DNA of 48,557 nt from a virus, in IMG/VR virus record IMGVR_UViG_3300025101_000036, positions 1 to 48,557 of that record; one strand, given 5' to 3'. Made by a program: the position numbers and the translations under genes. The stretch's first letter is position 1. Each line of letters opens with the position of its first letter. The notes under the pieces are model-generated. The model ran no database searches. It worked only from the letters and a program-made list of their open reading frames with translations, and was not told the DNA's origin. Of this stretch, positions 32,201 to 40,896 are shown one piece after another.

Positions 32201-35200
32201 CTGTGATTATTCTAGACTTGTAAGGAGAGGTAATTCTTCTAATCCATCTAAGAGATTATTGATTATTTTTGATCATTATGAAAATGCTGGAACTATAGGT
32301 GACTTCTATACTGCAAATTCATATTCTAGAAATAGATTTACAAATGATGTTCCTGCTATTGCCAGTAATAGAGCATCTGATGTTCTTGATTTCAGACCAA
32401 GAGTTAAGGCATTTGCTGATGTAACAGTACCATCTGGTAATACTGAATCACCATTTGCATATGAGAATAGAGTATTTGAAACTGTTACAAGATATGTTGT
32501 TACACCAGATGAAAGTACGGTTCTTGGATATAGCTATTACTTACCTAGAATTGATAAGGTAGTAATTAATAAAAATGAACAAGTAAAATTAGTTAAAGGT
32601 GTATCAGACGATAATCCAGCACCACCAACTGAAGTTGGTGATTCTATGGAAATCGCTCAGATTACCTTCCCACCATATCTTTATGATCCTATTAAAGGAC
32701 CTAAGATTAGGTTATATGATAATAGAAGATTTACTATGAGAGATATTGGAAAACTCGAAAAGAGGATTACCAATCTTGAAGTAATGACTTCATTAACTGC
32801 TCTTGAACTTGATACAAAATCACTTCAAGTCAAAGATGCTGACGGTATAGATCGATTTAAATCTGGTTTTGTAGTTAATGACTTTAAAAATAGAGATTTT
32901 ATTAACTTCAATACTGAAGATGGGTCTAGATGTGATGTTGATGTTGTAAATAAGCAATTAGTTAGTGCGGTTGATTTTTGGTCAATGAAAGCACAGTTAG
33001 CACTCAATCCAGGAATTGATGCAACAACTGCTGATATGACATCCAACTTAAGTTTATTGGATAGCAATACCAAGAAGACTGGAGATTTAGTAACTTTAGA
33101 TTATACTGAAGATGATTGGATTGTCCAACCACAGGCATCTGGTGTTGAGAATATTAACCCATTTAATGTTATTGTTTATGTTGGTGGAATTCAGTTAGAT
33201 CCTCCATCAGACAACTGGACAAGAACAATTTATGTTGACAATAAGAGAACAGAGTCTACTGGTAATACTTGGAATACAATATCTAATGTTGTTTCTGATA
33301 ACACAACAACACAAACAGATGTAGATGTAACTGTAACTGAAGTTGATCCTGGAGAGGATGATCCAGATACACATGGAATGTTTGATGGTAATCATATTGA
33401 TACCACTACAACAACCACTACAACTACAACACAAACTGTAGAGACTAGTTTTACCAATCAATTAACTGGTAATAACCAAGAATTTGATTATGTTGAAAGT
33501 ATTAAGATTAATGGTAATACAGATCCATTCATGAGATCTAGGAATGTTTACTTTGCCGCTAATGGATTAAAACCATTTACAAAACATATCCATAAACTTG
33601 ATAGTGGTGTGCCTGATATGTTCCCTAAATTGATTGAAATTTCAACTACTGCTGGATCTGGTAATGGATTTACAGTTGGTGAAAATGTTAAGGTAATGAA
33701 TGGATTCTATACCATAGGTTACGTTAAAGCACAAGCACCAAATCATAAATTTGGTGATGAAAGTAGACCAGAATTTGCTGCTGGATTAGGACATCCTGCA
33801 GTTACAGTTGAAGCATATACAGTTGATCCATTTGATAGATCAAGACCTGCACCTTCAAATACATATTCTTCAACATCAGTTTTGTTTAACTGTGATATTA
33901 GTGCTTTAGCTAATGGAACAAACTATTACGGTTATGTTGTTAAGGGTGCTAAGTTGATTGGAGAAACATCTGGTACTGAAGCAACAGTAACAAATGTTGA
34001 TTTAATGTCTGATAATTGGGGTGATGTTTTAGGGGCATTCTTCTTTAGAAATGCTAATCAAACACCACAACCTTCAGTATTATTCTATACAGGAACTAAG
34101 ACATTTAGATTAACTGCTAATACAACTGGAGCATTTGTTCCTCCAGGTAGTACTGCTCTTGCTAGTGATGCTAGTGGTACTTATACAGGAACTGGAACAA
34201 TATTAGAAGTAAATACAAGTACTGTTGGAGTTAGAAATCCACCAGAACCTACACAGAAACCTAATGAAATTTCAACTACAATAAGTGTAAATTCAACATC
34301 ATCTACAACGAGAGTAGAAGCACCTTATAGGGATCCTCTAGCACAATCATTTACTGTTGATGAAACTGGAGCGTTCTTAACATCATTTGATGTTTATTTC
34401 TATAAGAAAGATCCAAATGCTAAAGTTTTTGTTGAACTAAGAACTGTAGAACTAGGAACACCTACAAGTTTCCTTGTTCAAGATTATGCTCAAGTAGCAT
34501 TAAATCCAAATAATATTAATACTTCAGATGATGCGTCTGTAGCAACTACAATTAATTTCCCATCACCAGTATTTTTAGAATCTGGTAGAGAATATGCTTT
34601 AGTATTCTTATCACCTGGTTCTGATGAATTTGAGATGTGGGTTGCTACTATGGGTCAAAAGAATGTGACTCCTCCTGTAGGATTACCTGCAACAACTGAT
34701 GATTCTCAATTCGGTGTTGTTACTAAGCAATACATTGGTGGTAGTTTATTTAAATCTCAAAACGGTACAATTTGGACACCAAGCCAATATCAAGATCTTA
34801 AGTTTACTCTTAGGAAGGCGGCATTTGTTCCTTCAGGATCAGTAACTTTCTATAATAGTTCTATTGAACCTGGTAATAACAATACACAATTGTTACCTAG
34901 CAATCCAATTAGATCTTTCCCTAGAAAACTTAGGGTTGCTTTATCTGGTGTTGCTGAAGCAACTGTATCAAGTATACCTGTAGGTAGAAAGGTAAGTACA
35001 GGTCTTGTTGGAGATGTTGAGGATAATAGTATTACTGCTGTTATTGAAGAAAGAGGTGGTCCTATTTCAACAACACCTGTTGGATTGAAACCAGTAGCAA
35101 ATGGTTCTGGATATGATGTTGCTACTCATTCTTCTACACAATTTGTTTCTGTAGATGGTAACGGTTCAGGATTAGTAGGAAGCGTTGTCGTTGCGACTAA

Positions 35201-36827
35201 TGGAGCATTGAGTGTCAGTAGTTTAACTAATGGGGGATCTGGATACAGAGTTGGTGAAATTGTTACTATGGATGTTTCTCAGACATCAACATTAACTGGT
35301 GGAGCAGGTGCTAAATTTGTTGTTACTGATATTCAACAAAATAGTATTGATACATTATACCTAACTGATGTTCAAGGTGAAAAATTTGTCAGTGGTGATC
35401 AAATTATTCATTATGGTGCTAATAATGATACAAGAACAATTCTTACTGCAGTAACTGCTGCAGCAGATTCAGTTGTTATTGATGATTTACATTCTGGAAA
35501 TATTGTTGAAGTTATTCAGCACAACCATGCTCATCATGGTTCTAATAACACAATTAAAATTGAAAATATTCACCCAGATACTTCTAAATCTGAAACAACA
35601 CAAGACATATCTTCTTCTGCTACCGCAGTATCAGTAGCATCAACTGCTATATTCTCTAAATTTGCTGGTATAACAACTGATAGAGGTGAAGCATTATTGA
35701 ATAATGAGATTGTATCGTATGTAATCGGTGCTTCTAATATATTATCATTAAGTGGTAGGGGTGTTGATGAAACTTTTGCTATCTCTCATCCAACTGGATC
35801 TACTATCCAACCATATGAAGTTAATGGAATGCCATTGACTAAAATTAATACTACACATACAATTCCTACAAATTCTACATTAAGAAATTTATCAAATATT
35901 GATAATTATTACTTAGAAATTGATAGAGGAATTGGTAATAGAGCTGCTGGTAAAAATCAGTTAAACTTTATTAGTGAAAAAACCGTAGGTGGTAATACTG
36001 TTGGAATATCTCAAAATCATCAGTTTAGTACACTATCTGCTCAATTTAATGTAATAACACCAGGTAAAACGCAAGTTAGTTCATCATTTAGAACTATAAC
36101 TGGTACAAGTGCTAATGGAAATGAAGTATCCTTCATTGATCAAGGATTTGAACCTACTATTTTAAATGAAACTACATTCTTCCCAACTCCTAGACTTATT
36201 GCTTCTAGAGTTAACGAGGCTGCTAGATTAGATTCTCTTCCAAATCAAAAATCACTTACACTGAAAGTTGATATGATATCCAGTGATCCTAATCTTTCAC
36301 CAGTATTGGATGTTCAGAACGCAACATTTATTTCTGGAAGAAATAAGATTAACAATCCAATAGGCATAGATAATTATGCTAGTGATACTAGGACAACACA
36401 AGTTACTGGTGATCCACATGGATCCATCTTTGTGACAAGAAGGGTTAATTTGAAACAACCAGCAAGTTCATTAAAAGTTCTTGTTGCTGCTAATGTACAA
36501 CCAGAAGCAGATTTCAGAGTTTATTACAGATTGTTTACTGCAGATTCTAGTGAAGTTTCTCAAAATTACAGAGCATTCGCTGGATATAAAAATCTAATTG
36601 ATACAGATGGTGATGGATTTGGTGATCAAATTATTGATATTGGTTTGAATGATGGTAGAGCAGATGCTAAAGTTAATAAGAGTGGTCAAAATGACTTCTC
36701 AGAGTATCAGTTCAGCATTGATGATTTAGAACAATTTAGTGGATTTGTAATTAAGATTGTAATGACATCTACTAATGAATGTGTTCCTATTAAATTAAAA
36801 GACTTTAGAGCAATTGCTTTAGCATAA
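29217..36827 (+). CDS. Large baseplate/fibre protein with DUF4815-type N-terminus, 2,536 aa
   Basis: The N-terminus (LNISPYYDDFDKAKNYYKVLF, PGYPVQARELTGLQSILQNQ, FGNHIFREGSMVIPGS) is typical of the DUF4815 domain found in large T4-like marine phage structural proteins. The remainder is beta-rich with Thr/Ser/Gly runs, including ten consecutive Thr encoded near 33399-33430. Two 'GSGY' repeats lie near residues 1955-2020 and an IVSYV...SGRGVDET module near 2150. A DxDxDG calcium-type loop lies near 2462. The C-terminus ends FSGFVIKIVMTSTNE...KDFRAIALA. It is probably a baseplate-attached arm or fibre in the gp9-gp12 region of the order. The stop overlaps the next ATG. Confidence 0.8.
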   Translation: MPQKTNLNISPYYDDFDKAKNYYKVLFKPGYPVQARELTGLQSILQNQIESFGNHIFREGSMVIPGSVTYDSTYFSCKVNDDHLGIDVSIYLDSLIANGGTKVRGQNSQIVGKIVNYVLPPAEGVDDITIFVKYTESDSVGSSEHFPNGEILVLDENVTYGNTTLNSGDTILTLVSENATETGSAVGVDNGVYFIRGTFVDVTKSLIVLEPYTNKPSYRVGFEIIEETVSSNDDSTLNDNAKGFTNFAAPGADRFKISVKLAKKALDDFDDTNFVELVKVKKGQVKKIQNSTLYSEIRKYLAKRTYDESGNYAIKPFTVNVQNSLNDEIGSNGLFVEGEKTDELNTPNEDLACIKLSSGTAYVRGFDVPLTGTTVLDVEKPRDTKSIKSSSISFKMGSLLRINNPHGTPLVNLGNSSTGSKLANNVDLFSQRKGTGVPTAGAGTKVGEARVYSFSPSDDTYKDATTEWDLYMYDLQTYTALEIGNGAGGLTYQQNTLAPVGSKVRGMSSGAEAYVADHPTAGTINVSQTTGSFVAGEKLVFNERISNVGLDTCTASVSAVTQYTIDDIKSVFQSTSVGSLQKDFTADAVLYDKILPNFSTTDQLNVATDGSNVTTATCPQRRFSGVNGVKVDSILGYSNSTSTDPVYNVVSAISGDGGTVTLTAAPADVTGICDKDVPGTSTTVSSTFTVKVPKIVNFNRSGLYSRLPKKNISTVDLSDSNLIVSRQVSGKSLESSGTYSGNLVVQASQVFENSGADGALGITTAFFEPFDAERYSIHYNDGTIEKLTSDRVEILSGGSAIRFNVQRPGEWDTANPSNQGDLDSNITVNVTMKKLGLSSKGKTYNRSAQLEVTSSVGLSTFITQSNAYGLRVEDKEISLNVPDAVKVHAVLESTDNSKPTLDTLEFVSGLDLNTNTFVGEQILGVDSRAIGQVVNRPNVGNKIEFVYLNGNRFIRGESVTFKESQITANIQKSIEGNYIDRTSNYTLDKGHRKQFCDYSRLVRRGNSSNPSKRLLIIFDHYENAGTIGDFYTANSYSRNRFTNDVPAIASNRASDVLDFRPRVKAFADVTVPSGNTESPFAYENRVFETVTRYVVTPDESTVLGYSYYLPRIDKVVINKNEQVKLVKGVSDDNPAPPTEVGDSMEIAQITFPPYLYDPIKGPKIRLYDNRRFTMRDIGKLEKRITNLEVMTSLTALELDTKSLQVKDADGIDRFKSGFVVNDFKNRDFINFNTEDGSRCDVDVVNKQLVSAVDFWSMKAQLALNPGIDATTADMTSNLSLLDSNTKKTGDLVTLDYTEDDWIVQPQASGVENINPFNVIVYVGGIQLDPPSDNWTRTIYVDNKRTESTGNTWNTISNVVSDNTTTQTDVDVTVTEVDPGEDDPDTHGMFDGNHIDTTTTTTTTTTQTVETSFTNQLTGNNQEFDYVESIKINGNTDPFMRSRNVYFAANGLKPFTKHIHKLDSGVPDMFPKLIEISTTAGSGNGFTVGENVKVMNGFYTIGYVKAQAPNHKFGDESRPEFAAGLGHPAVTVEAYTVDPFDRSRPAPSNTYSSTSVLFNCDISALANGTNYYGYVVKGAKLIGETSGTEATVTNVDLMSDNWGDVLGAFFFRNANQTPQPSVLFYTGTKTFRLTANTTGAFVPPGSTALASDASGTYTGTGTILEVNTSTVGVRNPPEPTQKPNEISTTISVNSTSSTTRVEAPYRDPLAQSFTVDETGAFLTSFDVYFYKKDPNAKVFVELRTVELGTPTSFLVQDYAQVALNPNNINTSDDASVATTINFPSPVFLESGREYALVFLSPGSDEFEMWVATMGQKNVTPPVGLPATTDDSQFGVVTKQYIGGSLFKSQNGTIWTPSQYQDLKFTLRKAAFVPSGSVTFYNSSIEPGNNNTQLLPSNPIRSFPRKLRVALSGVAEATVSSIPVGRKVSTGLVGDVEDNSITAVIEERGGPISTTPVGLKPVANGSGYDVATHSSTQFVSVDGNGSGLVGSVVVATNGALSVSSLTNGGSGYRVGEIVTMDVSQTSTLTGGAGAKFVVTDIQQNSIDTLYLTDVQGEKFVSGDQIIHYGANNDTRTILTAVTAAADSVVIDDLHSGNIVEVIQHNHAHHGSNNTIKIENIHPDTSKSETTQDISSSATAVSVASTAIFSKFAGITTDRGEALLNNEIVSYVIGASNILSLSGRGVDETFAISHPTGSTIQPYEVNGMPLTKINTTHTIPTNSTLRNLSNIDNYYLEIDRGIGNRAAGKNQLNFISEKTVGGNTVGISQNHQFSTLSAQFNVITPGKTQVSSSFRTITGTSANGNEVSFIDQGFEPTILNETTFFPTPRLIASRVNEAARLDSLPNQKSLTLKVDMISSDPNLSPVLDVQNATFISGRNKINNPIGIDNYASDTRTTQVTGDPHGSIFVTRRVNLKQPASSLKVLVAANVQPEADFRVYYRLFTADSSEVSQNYRAFAGYKNLIDTDGDGFGDQIIDIGLNDGRADAKVNKSGQNDFSEYQFSIDDLEQFSGFVIKIVMTSTNECVPIKLKDFRAIALA

Positions 36828-37336
36828 TGAAATCATTTCAAGAATTTTTACAATTATGTGAAGGTGGATTAGCAAGATCTCTTGCTAAATCCGACAAATT
36901 TGATACTGGTCATATATCACCAGATCGTGGTGATGATGAAAATGAGAATCGTAAGAAAAGATCAAATCTCGAAAATGATTTGAAACGAAATAAGATTGGT
37001 TTTAAGAAATCAACTGGAAAATATAAGTATGATGATGGATCAGATGCTCGTGAAGTTTCTTATTCAACATCAAGACCAGATACTATGTCAAAGACAAAGT
37101 TTGGTAGAGTTATGAGAAGACTTGGTAATAAGTATGGTCAAGAATCAGTTATTACAAAGAAGGCAGGAAAGGATGCTAGATTACACTACACTGATGATAG
37201 TGGAAGAAGTCCTGACAATATAGGATCAGCAAAGGCAGGTCCACATCCAGATGGTTATGGTGAAACTGGTGAAAAGAGACAACGTGGTAAAAAATTAAAA
37301 GATAAGAAAAAGGATAGAGACTTCCATTATTCATGA
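36827..37336 (+). CDS. Candidate capsid-targeted internal protein, 169 aa
   Basis: A 169-residue very basic, hydrophilic protein. Its N-terminus MKSFQEFLQLCEGG closely parallels the T4 capsid-targeting sequence MKTYQEFIAEA of the internal head proteins. L10-C11-E12 followed by Gly fits the (L/I)xE cleavage rule of the gp21 prohead protease. The rest is Lys/Arg/Asp/Gly-rich, with LGNKYGQESVI followed by LHYTDD, a pattern I recall from small phage proteins of unknown role. It would be packaged inside the head and possibly injected with the DNA. This is inference from the N-terminus. It overlaps the upstream stop (ATAATGA) and the downstream start. Confidence 0.65.
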   Translation: MKSFQEFLQLCEGGLARSLAKSDKFDTGHISPDRGDDENENRKKRSNLENDLKRNKIGFKKSTGKYKYDDGSDAREVSYSTSRPDTMSKTKFGRVMRRLGNKYGQESVITKKAGKDARLHYTDDSGRSPDNIGSAKAGPHPDGYGETGEKRQRGKKLKDKKKDRDFHYS

Positions 37337-37494
37337 GGAATTCGGTAAATCCAGCAACTAAATTTATTATAGATCCTAGTGGATCTGGTAAATTAGTCAA
37401 ATTTCATCTTCCAATAGATCTTAGAACTGTTGAGGATAAGTTAAAACAATATCCATTCAATAAACTGATAAATACCTATAAGTATTGCTTATAG
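37333..37494 (+). CDS. Hypothetical protein, 53 aa
   Basis: A 53-residue frame from ATG 37333, overlapping the upstream TGA, to TAG 37492-37494. It contains IIDPSGSGKLVKFHLPIDL and a helical segment VEDKLKQYPFNKL. The GSGK string resembles part of a P-loop but lacks the surrounding pattern and is probably coincidental. The 3' end of the gene forms one arm of a strong hairpin and contains a GATAAATA late-promoter-like box (37467-37474). The family is unknown. Confidence 0.5.
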   Translation: MRNSVNPATKFIIDPSGSGKLVKFHLPIDLRTVEDKLKQYPFNKLINTYKYCL

Positions 37495-37498
37495 GTAT
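37472..37498 (+). promoter_or_regulatory. 11-bp perfect hairpin before a TTG-start gene
   Basis: ATACCTATAAG (37472-37482) pairs perfectly with CTTATAGGTAT (37488-37498) around the loop TATTG. The right arm contains the TAG stop of the 53-codon gene and the AGG ribosome-site candidate of the gene starting at TTG 37502. No T-run follows, so a terminator is unlikely. Confidence 0.7.
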
Positions 37499-37501
37499 AT
37501 C

Positions 37502-37768
37502 TTGAAGTTATTCAAAAATTTTTTAAACGAAGCTGCTAATGCTATAAAATCTTTAGGTGCTAGTGGATGGGCAACTAAACTTGTAGGTAAAGGTGGATAT
37601 AATAATGAGGATGGATCTTGGTATTTTAAAAAGACAAGAGAATTATTTAAAAAGTCAAAATATAATGGAGATTTGAAGAAATCTGATATCAATAAATACA
37701 ACGGTAAGATAAATGGCGAATATAAAAAGATAACAAATCCAATTAAATCTAAAAAACCAAAAGTATGA
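37502..37768 (+). CDS. Candidate capsid-targeted internal protein, 88 aa (TTG start)
   Basis: An 88-residue, Lys-rich basic protein read from TTG 37502; no ATG is in frame near the 5' end. Its N-terminus MKLFKNFLNEAANA resembles the T4 capsid-targeting sequence. L8-N9-E10 followed by Ala fits gp21-type prohead cleavage. The middle has GWATKLVGKGGYNNEDGSWYF, split by Gly turns. It may be a second internal head protein next to the one at 36827. The ribosome site lies within a hairpin, which suggests translation coupled to the upstream 53-codon gene. Confidence 0.55.
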   Translation: MKLFKNFLNEAANAIKSLGASGWATKLVGKGGYNNEDGSWYFKKTRELFKKSKYNGDLKKSDINKYNGKINGEYKKITNPIKSKKPKV

Positions 37769-37968
37769 TACAAGTTGAAGGACATAAAGACCTGTTTCGT
37801 GATGAAAAAACAGGAGCAATATTAGATACAAACACTAATTCATATTCTAGTTATATTTCTAGAAAAAATAAAAAATTAGACGAGAAAGCGGAATTAGATA
37901 ACATGAAAAAGGACATACAAGAAATTAAAGAACTATTAAAGCAAATTACAGGTCAGATAACATCTTAA
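37765..37968 (+). CDS. Hypothetical coiled-coil protein, 67 aa
   Basis: A 67-residue protein starting at an ATGA overlap with the preceding stop. The first half (VEGHKDLFRDEKTGAILDTN, NSYSSYISRKNK) looks like a small conserved head. The second half is a strong heptad helix (LDNMKKDIQEIKELLKQI) likely to oligomerise. I have seen short proteins of this layout in T4-like marine phages with no role assigned (recollection). It ends two bases before a late promoter. Confidence 0.65.
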   Translation: MIQVEGHKDLFRDEKTGAILDTNTNSYSSYISRKNKKLDEKAELDNMKKDIQEIKELLKQITGQITS

Positions 37969-37970
37969 AG

Positions 37971-37978
37971 TATAAATA
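37971..37978 (+). promoter_or_regulatory. T4 late promoter TATAAATA
   Basis: An exact TATAAATA two bases after the preceding stop and 28 bases before the ATG at 38007. It starts the fibre-like and neck gene unit. Confidence 0.8.
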
Positions 37979-38006
37979 ATACATAGATTCTGAATTGCAT
38001 ACATAA

Positions 38007-38234
38007 ATGGCAGATATTAAGGTAAGGGTTGGGCAACATAATGCGGTGAAGGTTGTTTCCTCACTTGCTGGTGCTCAGGGCTTATCACTCGCTGAACTCA
38101 GTGATGTTAGTGCCTCGAACCTGTTAAATGGAATGGTATTAGTATATAACGGAGCAACTCAAAAATGGGATGCTACACATGAACTTACACCTGGAACGGA
38201 ACAGAATTTAAACATTAACGGGGGAAATTTTTAA
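38007..38234 (+). CDS. Small virion-associated protein, 75 aa (putative)
   Basis: A 75-residue protein beginning MADIKVRVGQHNAVKVVSS, followed by LSLAELSDVSASNLLNGMVLVYNG and a C-terminal LTPGTEQNLNINGGNF. The 'LsDVdas.l.nGmvLvyn..t..W' pattern is a common tail-fibre-type repeat in phages. Together with its location directly before the 523-residue fibre-like gene (stop and start adjacent), it is probably a small fibre or fibre-attachment component. First gene after a late promoter. Confidence 0.7.
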   Translation: MADIKVRVGQHNAVKVVSSLAGAQGLSLAELSDVSASNLLNGMVLVYNGATQKWDATHELTPGTEQNLNINGGNF

Positions 38235-39806
38235 ATGGCTAGTATTATCAGGATCAAACGATCCTCTGGAACCGATAAACCTGCCAGTCTAAATTGGGGT
38301 GAAATGGCCTATGTGACTGGTATAGGAAGTCATGCAGGTATAAATCAATATAAAGACCGAGTATTTGTCGGTGATGATGGTAATAATGTCCATGCGATTG
38401 GAGGTCATTTTTATACATCTATGATGGAACATGCAGCAGGAAATGTTGCTGGTGTTCAAAATACAAGAAATACTGATGGTGGTATAGTTGCCATCATGGA
38501 TAATAATAGAAAGGTTGATCAGTGGAATGTAGATAATATAAGAATAGATCTGAATACAATTTCATCAACTAATGTAGATGGTGATATTATATTTGATACT
38601 AATGGTGATGGTCATATCAATGTTGTAGATGACACTTTCTTATCATTTGGTACTGATAAAGATGCTAAGATTGAATATGATGAAGATGGAGATAATGATG
38701 TAAAAGTTACTGGTGCTCAGTGGACTTATGATACTAATATTAAAGTTACTGGTAAAGGTAAGTTTGGTTGTGTTGGAATAAGTTCTAATGTTATTGAAAC
38801 TGAAGCAGGATGTGGAGATCTTCTGTTTATTGACCCATACCCAGATGGTTTAAGTAATGAAGGTACAGTTGTTATTAAAGGTAGTTTACAGGTAGATGGT
38901 ACAACAACATCAGTAAACTCAACAACATCAACTTTAAATGATCCTATTCTACACTTAGGTGATCTTACTAGTGAAAGAACTGTAACAGAAACCGTTGTTG
39001 TTGGTATTAGTACAATTACATTAGATTCTGTAATTGGTATTAATACAGGAGACGTTATTTCTTCAAGTTCTGCTTTATCAGCATCTGGTGTCGCAACTGT
39101 TACTTCCTATGATGAAGCAACAAAAATTATTACTGTTGACCAGACTATTGGTGCTCCAGGTATTAATACCACTACACAATTAACTATTACTCACGCATAC
39201 GATACAAATACTGATCGTGGTATTTCTTTCGGATATAATACAAGTACTGGTGCAGGTAATAATAAATTAGGATTCTTTGGTTATATTGACCAAACTAATC
39301 CAAATAGTAGTGCTACTGCAAGAGCATGGACTTATATTCCTGATGCCAGTACTGCTAATGCTTTAGTATCTGGAACTAGAGGATATCTTGATATAAAAGG
39401 TATTTACTATCAGACAGGTGATTTCAATACCCACGGTGTTGTATATTTTGATGAGAATGGACTACAGACTTCTACTAATGCTGTCGCAACTCCAGTTAAT
39501 ACATCAAAACAGATATTAACTGCGGTTACTAAAAATACTCTTGCCTTATCTGGCAGTGTAACAGTTAGTGTTGGTGACATTGTTAGACAAGATACCAGTA
39601 ATGCTTATGGTGTTGTTGAGACTGGTGGATCTGGTACTTCAATAAGTTTAGTCGGTGTTGAAGGTACATTTGATACTACTAATAATTTAAGAAAAGAAGG
39701 TAATAATGGTGCAATTGAAAACTTATCCGTAACAGCATCCTCTGTTAATGTGATATATACTAATAAGCCTAGTTGGACTTCTACACTAGACGGAGGTACT
39801 TTCTGA
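38235..39806 (+). CDS. Tail-fibre-like structural protein, 523 aa
   Basis: A 523-residue beta-rich protein. The start SIIRIKRSSGTDKPASLNWG, with GEMAYV, is the typical N-terminus of phage tail-fibre or virion proteins ('ikRs...g.ap..L..GElay'). A dockerin/EF-hand-like calcium loop lies near residues 120-132 (DTNGDGHINVVDD), with EYDEDGDND soon after. The segment LQVDGTTTSVNSTTSTLND, followed by PILHLGD, is a common phage fibre motif. It lies directly downstream of the 75-residue protein, with no intergenic base. It likely acts at the tail tip or as a whisker; the receptor is unknown. Confidence 0.75.
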   Translation: MASIIRIKRSSGTDKPASLNWGEMAYVTGIGSHAGINQYKDRVFVGDDGNNVHAIGGHFYTSMMEHAAGNVAGVQNTRNTDGGIVAIMDNNRKVDQWNVDNIRIDLNTISSTNVDGDIIFDTNGDGHINVVDDTFLSFGTDKDAKIEYDEDGDNDVKVTGAQWTYDTNIKVTGKGKFGCVGISSNVIETEAGCGDLLFIDPYPDGLSNEGTVVIKGSLQVDGTTTSVNSTTSTLNDPILHLGDLTSERTVTETVVVGISTITLDSVIGINTGDVISSSSALSASGVATVTSYDEATKIITVDQTIGAPGINTTTQLTITHAYDTNTDRGISFGYNTSTGAGNNKLGFFGYIDQTNPNSSATARAWTYIPDASTANALVSGTRGYLDIKGIYYQTGDFNTHGVVYFDENGLQTSTNAVATPVNTSKQILTAVTKNTLALSGSVTVSVGDIVRQDTSNAYGVVETGGSGTSISLVGVEGTFDTTNNLRKEGNNGAIENLSVTASSVNVIYTNKPSWTSTLDGGTF

Positions 39807-39814
39807 GTTAAATT

Positions 39815-40045
39815 ATGCAACAACCTAATAGTGATGTGGATGTGAACGTTCTCGTCAGTTTATATCATAACAAACTTGCTCAATCATATAATCAAAATGT
39901 TCTTTTGGAAGCAAGAATACAAACATTAAAACAAGATTATGAAAAGGAAAAAATGGATTTGTTACAGCAAATAGCAAATCTACAAGAAGAAAAAACTGAA
40001 AGTAAACCAAAACCAACTTTGGGTAATATAGCATCAAGGAAATAA
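39815..40045 (+). CDS. Coiled-coil protein, 76 aa
   Basis: A 76-residue protein with one long predicted coiled coil covering about residues 12-60 (YHNKLAQSYNQNVLLEARIQ, then QDYEKEKMDLLQQIANLQEE) and a short basic tail. It starts eight bases after the fibre gene stop and its TAA is immediately followed by the gp13 ATG. The heptad pattern and location suggest an oligomeric structural or chaperone role in neck or fibre assembly. This is inference. Confidence 0.65.
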   Translation: MQQPNSDVDVNVLVSLYHNKLAQSYNQNVLLEARIQTLKQDYEKEKMDLLQQIANLQEEKTESKPKPTLGNIASRK

Positions 40046-40891
40046 ATGGCAAAACCATCAACTAGACAAGGACTTATCGATTATTGCTTGAGAAAGCTAG
40101 GTGCTCCTGTATTGGAAATTAATGTTGCTGATGATCAAATAGATGATCTTGTGGATGATGCTCTCCAGTTGTTTAATGAACGACATTTTGATGGTGTTGA
40201 GAGAATGTACCTTAAGTACAAACTCACCGAAGAAGATATTGACAGAGGAAAGGCAAAGAATACAGACGGAGTTGGTATTGTAACCACAACTGCTACTTCT
40301 ACAAATATAGCAGGTTATGGAACTACAACAAGTAGTTGGTATGAGACTTCCAATTTTTTACAAGTTCCAGATTCTGTAGTTGGAATAGAAAAGATTTTTA
40401 AATTTGATAGCAGCACCATATCGGGTGGAATGTTTAGTATTAAATATCAATTATTTTTAAATGATTTATATCAGTTTAATTCTATACAATTACTTCAATA
40501 TGCAATGACAAAATCATATCTTGAGGATATAGACCATTTACTTACTACTGATAAACAAGTAAGATTCAATAAGAGACAAGATAGATTATATTTGGATATT
40601 GATTGGGGTGCGGAATCTGTTGGTAATTGGTTGGTTCTTGATTGCTATAGGGCATTAGATCCAAATTCATTTACTCAAGTTTATAATGATATATTCTTAA
40701 AACAGTATCTCACTGCTCTCATAAAGAGACAGTGGGGACAAAATTTAAGTAAATTTAAGGGTGTTAAGTTACCAGGTGGCATAGAAATGAATGGTGGAGA
40801 GATTCTCCAACAAGCAGAATCTGAATTAGAGTCTATAAAATCGAGAATGAGTACAGAATATGAATTACCACCATATGACTTTATAGGTTAA
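40046..40891 (+). CDS. gp13: Neck protein gp13
   Basis: A 281-residue protein (T4 gp13 is 309). gp13 and gp14 close the filled head and join it to the tail. Recognisable features are RQGLIDYCLRKLGAPVLEIN at the N-terminus, the acidic helix DDQIDDLVDDALQLFNERHFDG, and YLKYKLTEED. The C-terminal half has FLKQYLTALIKRQWGQNLSKF, then the typical LPGGIEMNGGEILQQAESEL ending. It sits immediately before gp14, which confirms the call. Confidence 0.9.
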   Translation: MAKPSTRQGLIDYCLRKLGAPVLEINVADDQIDDLVDDALQLFNERHFDGVERMYLKYKLTEEDIDRGKAKNTDGVGIVTTTATSTNIAGYGTTTSSWYETSNFLQVPDSVVGIEKIFKFDSSTISGGMFSIKYQLFLNDLYQFNSIQLLQYAMTKSYLEDIDHLLTTDKQVRFNKRQDRLYLDIDWGAESVGNWLVLDCYRALDPNSFTQVYNDIFLKQYLTALIKRQWGQNLSKFKGVKLPGGIEMNGGEILQQAESELESIKSRMSTEYELPPYDFIG

Positions 40892-40896
40892 TAAAC

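Noticed and set aside
37333-37494. P-loop (GSGK) in the 53-residue protein
   Set aside because: The string lacks the GxxxxGK(S/T) pattern and a following beta-strand or Asp motif, and the protein is too short for an NTPase.
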